A DNA stretch of 10,050 nt from Puniceicoccaceae bacterium. Lineage in GTDB: Bacteria > Verrucomicrobiota > Verrucomicrobiia > Opitutales > Coraliomargaritaceae. This document shows, piece after piece, positions 6,999-10,050 of this stretch. Made by a program: the position numbers and the translations under genes. The stretch is from the NCBI GenBank assembly GCA_003567255.1, contig PWZW01000233.1, positions 1 through 10,050 of the forward strand, given 5' to 3'. The notes under the pieces are model-generated. The model was not told the origin of the DNA. It saw only the letters and a list, made by a program, of their open reading frames with translations, and ran no database searches. Position 1 is the first letter of the stretch. Each line of letters opens with the position of its first letter.

Positions 6999-7244
6999 CT
7001 AGCGCTTGCGGCGGAACTTGGTATTGAACTTCTCGACCCGACCAGCGGTGTCGACAAAGCGTTTTTCGCCGGTGTATGCCGGGTGAGAGTCGGCAGTGAT
7101 ATCGCAAATGACGACTTGGTACTCCTTGCCGTCGATGGTTTCCGTCTTACCCGAACGCATTGTCGAGCGAGTGAGGAACTTGCGACCGGAAGAAACATCG
7201 ACAAAGGCGACGTCATTAAGCTTCGGATGAATTTCAGCTTTCAC
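6999..7244 (-). CDS. rpmE: 50S ribosomal protein L31, type B
   Basis: An 81-residue ribosomal protein that helps bridge the large and small subunits. The start MKAEIHPKLNDVAFVDVSSG, the internal SGKTETIDGKEYQVV and DSHPAYTGEKRFVDTAGRVEKF are typical of L31. It is the longer type B (YkgM-like, C-minus) form: the CxxC zinc ribbon of type A is absent. The only cysteine visible is in VVICDI. Translation begins with GTG at 7242-7244, not ATG, since the family N-terminus starts exactly there. A weak purine-rich AGAAAGA sits seven bases before it on the minus strand. rpmJ lies 27 bases upstream in the same direction, and a bidirectional hairpin follows. Confidence 0.95.
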   Translation of the reverse strand: MKAEIHPKLNDVAFVDVSSGRKFLTRSTMRSGKTETIDGKEYQVVICDITADSHPAYTGEKRFVDTAGRVEKFNTKFRRKR

Positions 7245-7271
7245 AAAAAAATCTTTCTGATTAAACGCAGC

Positions 7272-7397
7272 TTACCCTTGGCGGGCTTTGAAGCGAGGGT
7301 TTGACTTGCAGATGACATAAACCCGTCCACGGCGGCGGACCACTTGGCAGTCCGGGTGGCGGGTTTTCAATGTTTTAAGAGACGATACAACTTTCAT
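7272..7397 (-). CDS. rpmJ: 50S ribosomal protein L36, type B (41 residues)
   Basis: A very short gene that is easy to miss. Translating the minus strand from ATG 7395-7397 gives 41 residues beginning MKVVSSLKTLKTRHPDCQVV and containing RRRGRVYVICKSNPRFKARQ, with TAA at 7272-7274. This matches L36 closely. It is the YkgO-like type B form: the first CxxC of the zinc-binding set is missing (positions near 13-17 read RHPDC), while single cysteines remain at 17 and 30. Type B L36 is thought not to need zinc. It lies 27 bases ahead of type B rpmE, so both are probably on one transcript ending at the 6949-6980 hairpin. Confidence 0.95.
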   Translation of the reverse strand: MKVVSSLKTLKTRHPDCQVVRRRGRVYVICKSNPRFKARQG

Positions 7398-7426
7398 AAC
7401 GGTATACGCAGTGAAGAAAACGGTAG

Positions 7427-7455
7427 AGAGCACCGAATTGTGCAAACGGTGTCAA
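7427..7455 (-). promoter_or_regulatory. Possible promoter of rpmJ-rpmE
   Basis: On the minus strand a perfect -35 hexamer TTGACA lies at 7450-7455, between the end of the periplasmic protein gene (7486) and the rpmJ start (7397). At the ideal 17-base spacing the -10 position reads TGCTCT (7427-7432), a poor match. The position suits a promoter for the ribosomal pair, but the weak -10 keeps this tentative. I see no clear Zur-type palindrome nearby. Confidence 0.28.
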
Positions 7456-7485
7456 TGGAAAATAACTAAATTCCTGAAAAACGAT

Positions 7486-8382
7486 TTACCGCCGGGAGAT
7501 TTCCAAGCTCAGGCTCTGGCGAACATTGGCGGGGAGCGGGAGTACGGCGCGTGCTTCCAAAGCATCAGCCGCGCGCTCACTCAGGAGCACTCGGACGACG
7601 GGAGCGACCCGTTCAGCCACACGATCCTGAAAGACGATCAGGTAAGGCATCCTCAGGGGATAATCCTCAAAATAGGTATTTTCCGAGTTTGGACTAAACG
7701 CTGGCTCGCCGGATGCTTTTGAGACGGCAATGACCTTGAGCTGATTGTTACTCGGCAGGCGGTTTGAAATGCCAATAGCGGCAGTATCCGAGGCGATGGA
7801 GGCCTCAAATTCGCGAAGGGGCCGGATGAGCACCGATGAGCGTAGCGTTTGCGAAGCCAAGGCGGTGTGTAAGAAAATCTGAAGACTCATGGACTGAGCT
7901 TCCTCAACTGCCCCGAGACTGAAAGAGCGACTACCCAAATCTGCCACCCCCACGCTCCGCCACTGCGTCAAATTAAGCTCTTCCCTTGCACCGAAGATCC
8001 CGGCCAGCTGGCGAACGCTCAGATCATTCAAGGGATTCCCCCGATTCGCGACGACAACCGCAACCTCGTGGCCAAGTGGGATCTGCCGTAGCGTATCCTC
8101 CAGCGCACGGGCGGTAAGCGGACGGGCAATCACGGCCAAGTCAATTTCCTGGGCACGGAGCATATCCAGGGCGGGCAGACTGCCAATCCCTGTGATTTCG
8201 AGATTCATTGCTTCCGCATCTGCATGCGCCTCCATAACGGGACGCAAGGAGTCCACCAGCAAATCGGAGACCGCTACGCGCACGTCAACCGAGGCGGCAA
8301 GGGACCCCAGGCCAAAGAGCAAAAAAATGAGGCTTAGGGATGATTTTTTCAAAAGAAGCAAAGATGGGGCAGGCATATTCAT
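7486..8382 (-). CDS. PstS-like periplasmic substrate-binding protein
   Basis: About 298 residues from the ATG at 8380-8382. Residues 12-30 form a signal peptide: KK followed by a hydrophobic core and ending LGSLAA, with likely cleavage before SVDV. This suggests export to the periplasm. The mature part begins with a beta strand and has GIGS (65-68), DLAVIARPL (81-89), an EVAVVVANRGNPL strand (106-118), and LSVRQLAGIFGA...W (121-141). That last piece is the recognisable signature of PstS-type phosphate-binding folds (QL..IF.G.. then W). The GIGS loop is weaker than the usual glycine/serine-rich phosphate loop, so the ligand is uncertain. No ABC transporter genes are adjacent. Upstream in-frame starts exist: ATG 8416-8418 would add an extra hydrophobic stretch, and TTG 8434-8436 is also open. 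lysS lies upstream on the same strand. Confidence 0.7.
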   Translation of the reverse strand: MNMPAPSLLLLKKSSLSLIFLLFGLGSLAASVDVRVAVSDLLVDSLRPVMEAHADAEAMNLEITGIGSLPALDMLRAQEIDLAVIARPLTARALEDTLRQIPLGHEVAVVVANRGNPLNDLSVRQLAGIFGAREELNLTQWRSVGVADLGSRSFSLGAVEEAQSMSLQIFLHTALASQTLRSSVLIRPLREFEASIASDTAAIGISNRLPSNNQLKVIAVSKASGEPAFSPNSENTYFEDYPLRMPYLIVFQDRVAERVAPVVRVLLSERAADALEARAVLPLPANVRQSLSLEISRR

Positions 8383-8407
8383 GAAGAACAAGAAACCGAT
8401 GGAGGTG

Positions 8408-8436
8408 ATAAAGCCCATTTGAAGCGTCTGAGTCAA
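8408..8436 (-). promoter_or_regulatory. Weak candidate promoter of the PstS-like gene
   Basis: On the minus strand TTGACT (8431-8436) and CTTTAT (8408-8413) are 17 bases apart. The -35 box is good and the -10 box poor. Transcription would start near 8401, only about 20 bases before the ATG at 8382, and would exclude the upstream ATG at 8418. I see no hairpin terminator between lysS and this point, so readthrough from lysS is equally possible. Confidence 0.2.
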
Positions 8437-8513
8437 TCCTTTGCCGACGTCCCAACGAGCTTAAACTCTTGTAGGCGCTTGCCGCCCGGGCTGAACCTAA
8501 GCAGTCCCCGCAC

Positions 8514-9995
8514 TCACAGCTCTGGCTTTAAGCTGGGGAAAAGGATGGTATCGCGAATGTTATCGGCTCCGGTGAGCAGAATGACCAGTCGATCAATCCC
8601 CAAGCCCATGCCACCCGCCGGAGGCATACCATGCTCCAGTGCGAGGAGGAAGTCCTGATCAAGGTTTTGTTGCTCCTCCCCGACCTGAGCTTCGAACATT
8701 TGTCGCTGTACGAGAGGATCGTTCTGCTCGGAGTAGGCGGGTGCGATCTCCTGACCATTTATGCACAACTCAAAGACATCAATCGTGCTATCATCGCCTT
8801 CCGTAATCTTGGCCAATGGGCAGAGCTCCTTGGGAATATGAGTGACAAACGTCGGCTGAATCAAGTGAGGCTCAATCCGCTTTTCAAAGACGTCGTTGGT
8901 AATCTCAAAGTCTTCCAATTCTGGATTCACCTCAATTCCCATAGCTTGGGCGCCGGAAAGCTTTTCCTCCCGGCTGCGCGAGAACCAGCCAGAATCATTC
9001 GTGGCCTCCACAATCAGATCTTTGTAGCGAGCCGTCTTCCACGTGCCGCCCAAGTGGATGATCTGGCCATCCGGCCGCTCGATATCGAGGGAGCCAATGA
9101 CCTTTTCAGCGAGGTGTTGAATCAAAGACTGGGTAAGCTCCATCATGCCGCTAAAATCGGAGTAAGCCTGGTAGAGCTCGAGCATGGTGAACTCTGGGTT
9201 ATGACGGCGGGACAAGCCTTCGTTCCGGAACACGCGCCCGAGTTCAAAGACCCGATCCTGACCAGCAACCAGCAAACGCTTCAAATATAATTCGAGAGCA
9301 ATACGCAGATAAAAATCACAATCCAGGGCATTGGACTTCGTGATAAAAGGGCGTGCTGCCGCACCACCGGCGACGGACTGCAAGACGGGCGTTTCCACCT
9401 CATCGAAACCGCGCTTCCAAAGGAACTGGCGGATCTCTCGCAGAATCGCCGTACGTTGCTGGAATCGTTTCCGGGAATCGGCATTCATGATGAGGTCAAG
9501 ATAACGCTGCCGATAGATCTTATCGCTATCCGTCAACCCATGCCACTTCTCAGGCAACGGCCGCAGAGACTTTGAAACGAGGGTGACCGACCTTGCCCGA
9601 ACGGTGACCTCTCCGGTCTTCGTCTTAAACAAACGACCGGTGACACCGACGATATCTCCTACATCAAGCTTTTTGAAAAACGTATTATACTCACCCTCCG
9701 GGAGCTCATCGCGGGTGACGTAACACTGAATCAGTCCATCACGATCAAGCAACTTGCAAAAGCTGGCTTTCCCCATGACACGGAAGACAGTGATACGCCC
9801 GGCCACGGAGACCTCTGGCTGATCGGTATCCTCCGCGTTTTCGACATACAGAGCCAAAGCTTCCGAAGACGTTTGCTTCTGTTCGACATTGGCTCTGAAA
9901 GGATCGCGGCCGACCTCGCGCAGGTGGTCGAGCTTTGCCTTCCGAACAGCAAAAAGGTCGTGGGAATTATCCTCGGTGTGCTTTGACTTATCCAT
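8514..9995 (-). CDS. lysS: Lysyl-tRNA synthetase, class II
   Basis: LysRS charges tRNA-Lys with lysine in the cytoplasm. At 493 residues from ATG 9993-9995 it has the normal bacterial length. The N-terminal anticodon-binding OB domain covers about 60-145, with VAGRITVFRVMGKASFCKL (64-82). The class II catalytic core follows, with DSDKIYRQRYLDLIMN (156-171) and VETPVLQSVAGGAAARPF (200-217). Motif 2 is FELGRVFRNEGLSRRHNPEFT (250-270), and the lysine-pocket segment is GQEIAPAYSEQNDP (414-427). Motif 3 is GGMGLGIDRLVILLTG (461-476). All key motifs are intact. The IAPAYSE wording differs from the more common IANAFSE and resembles LysRS from Verrucomicrobiota-like lineages, as I recall them. The frame opens further to a TTG at 10034, but the conserved part does not need it. 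No Shine-Dalgarno motif precedes the ATG. Confidence 0.97.
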   Translation of the reverse strand: MDKSKHTEDNSHDLFAVRKAKLDHLREVGRDPFRANVEQKQTSSEALALYVENAEDTDQPEVSVAGRITVFRVMGKASFCKLLDRDGLIQCYVTRDELPEGEYNTFFKKLDVGDIVGVTGRLFKTKTGEVTVRARSVTLVSKSLRPLPEKWHGLTDSDKIYRQRYLDLIMNADSRKRFQQRTAILREIRQFLWKRGFDEVETPVLQSVAGGAAARPFITKSNALDCDFYLRIALELYLKRLLVAGQDRVFELGRVFRNEGLSRRHNPEFTMLELYQAYSDFSGMMELTQSLIQHLAEKVIGSLDIERPDGQIIHLGGTWKTARYKDLIVEATNDSGWFSRSREEKLSGAQAMGIEVNPELEDFEITNDVFEKRIEPHLIQPTFVTHIPKELCPLAKITEGDDSTIDVFELCINGQEIAPAYSEQNDPLVQRQMFEAQVGEEQQNLDQDFLLALEHGMPPAGGMGLGIDRLVILLTGADNIRDTILFPSLKPEL

Positions 9996-10050
9996 ATTTA
10001 GTAGCCCGCAAGGGAAACCGACCGAACCAGCCAAGGCAAATCTGAAATCA

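Noticed and set aside
6846..7304. 152-codon + strand frame crossing the membrane protein gene, the terminator and rpmE
   Set aside because: It runs through a strong hairpin terminator and lies antisense to ribosomal protein genes; it looks like a chance frame.
7398..7485. Zur-type zinc operator upstream of rpmJ
   Set aside because: I looked for an AT-rich palindrome of the Zur kind. Only a GTATAC hexamer (7402-7407) is present, too short to support the claim.
8419..8513. Terminator or small RNA between lysS and the PstS-like gene
   Set aside because: The GC-rich stretch has no long stem followed by a T tract and no tRNA-like fold that I could draw.
8631..9290. 219-codon open frame on the + strand opposite lysS
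   Set aside because: It lies entirely antisense to a well-supported synthetase gene, shows no recognisable domain, and its length is explained by the codon bias of lysS.
1..10050. Mobile elements, CRISPR arrays, rRNA or tRNA genes
   Set aside because: I found no transposase or integrase motifs, no regularly spaced repeats and no tRNA-like cloverleaf; the window is filled by core genes.

Overview
This window reads as a stretch of ordinary bacterial core genome, densely packed, with no mobile element, CRISPR array or obvious defence locus. The protein styles suggest a member of the Verrucomicrobiota, perhaps Opitutia. The clues are the LysRS wording around its active site, a yeast-ADE1-like PurC, C-minus (zinc-ribbon-free) ribosomal proteins L31 and L36, and the near absence of Shine-Dalgarno sequences. 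That placement is an inference from sequence style, not from a search.

Layout, left to right. The 3' end of an hrpA-type RNA helicase gene enters on the + strand (2-553) and meets, tail to tail with a 7-base overlap, a run of four minus-strand genes. Read in transcription order (right to left) these are an Lrp/AsnC-type regulator (4837-4355), a class I PLP aminotransferase (4355-3162, sharing one base with the regulator), the ribosome-assembly GTPase Der (3090-1510) and a DUF4380-like sugar-epimerase-fold protein (1470-547). Upstream of this run a strong hairpin (4965-4999) closes the previous minus-strand unit, purC (6554-5631) followed by slyD (5502-5020).

purC is divergent from a small two-helix membrane protein gene (6718-6933, +). 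A bidirectional hairpin (6949-6980) separates that gene from a convergent minus-strand block. The block consists of lysS (9995-8514), a lone PstS-like periplasmic binding protein (about 8382-7486), rpmJ (7397-7272, only 41 codons) and rpmE (7244-6999).

Most genes serve translation or basic metabolism: lysyl-tRNA charging, L31 and L36, ribosome maturation by Der, proline isomerisation and purine synthesis. The regulator and aminotransferase look like a translationally coupled pair. I do not see a previously undescribed system here. The points most worth a second look are the missing Shine-Dalgarno motifs, the paired C-minus ribosomal proteins, the transporter-less PstS-like protein, the small membrane protein and the hairpin between the divergent genes.
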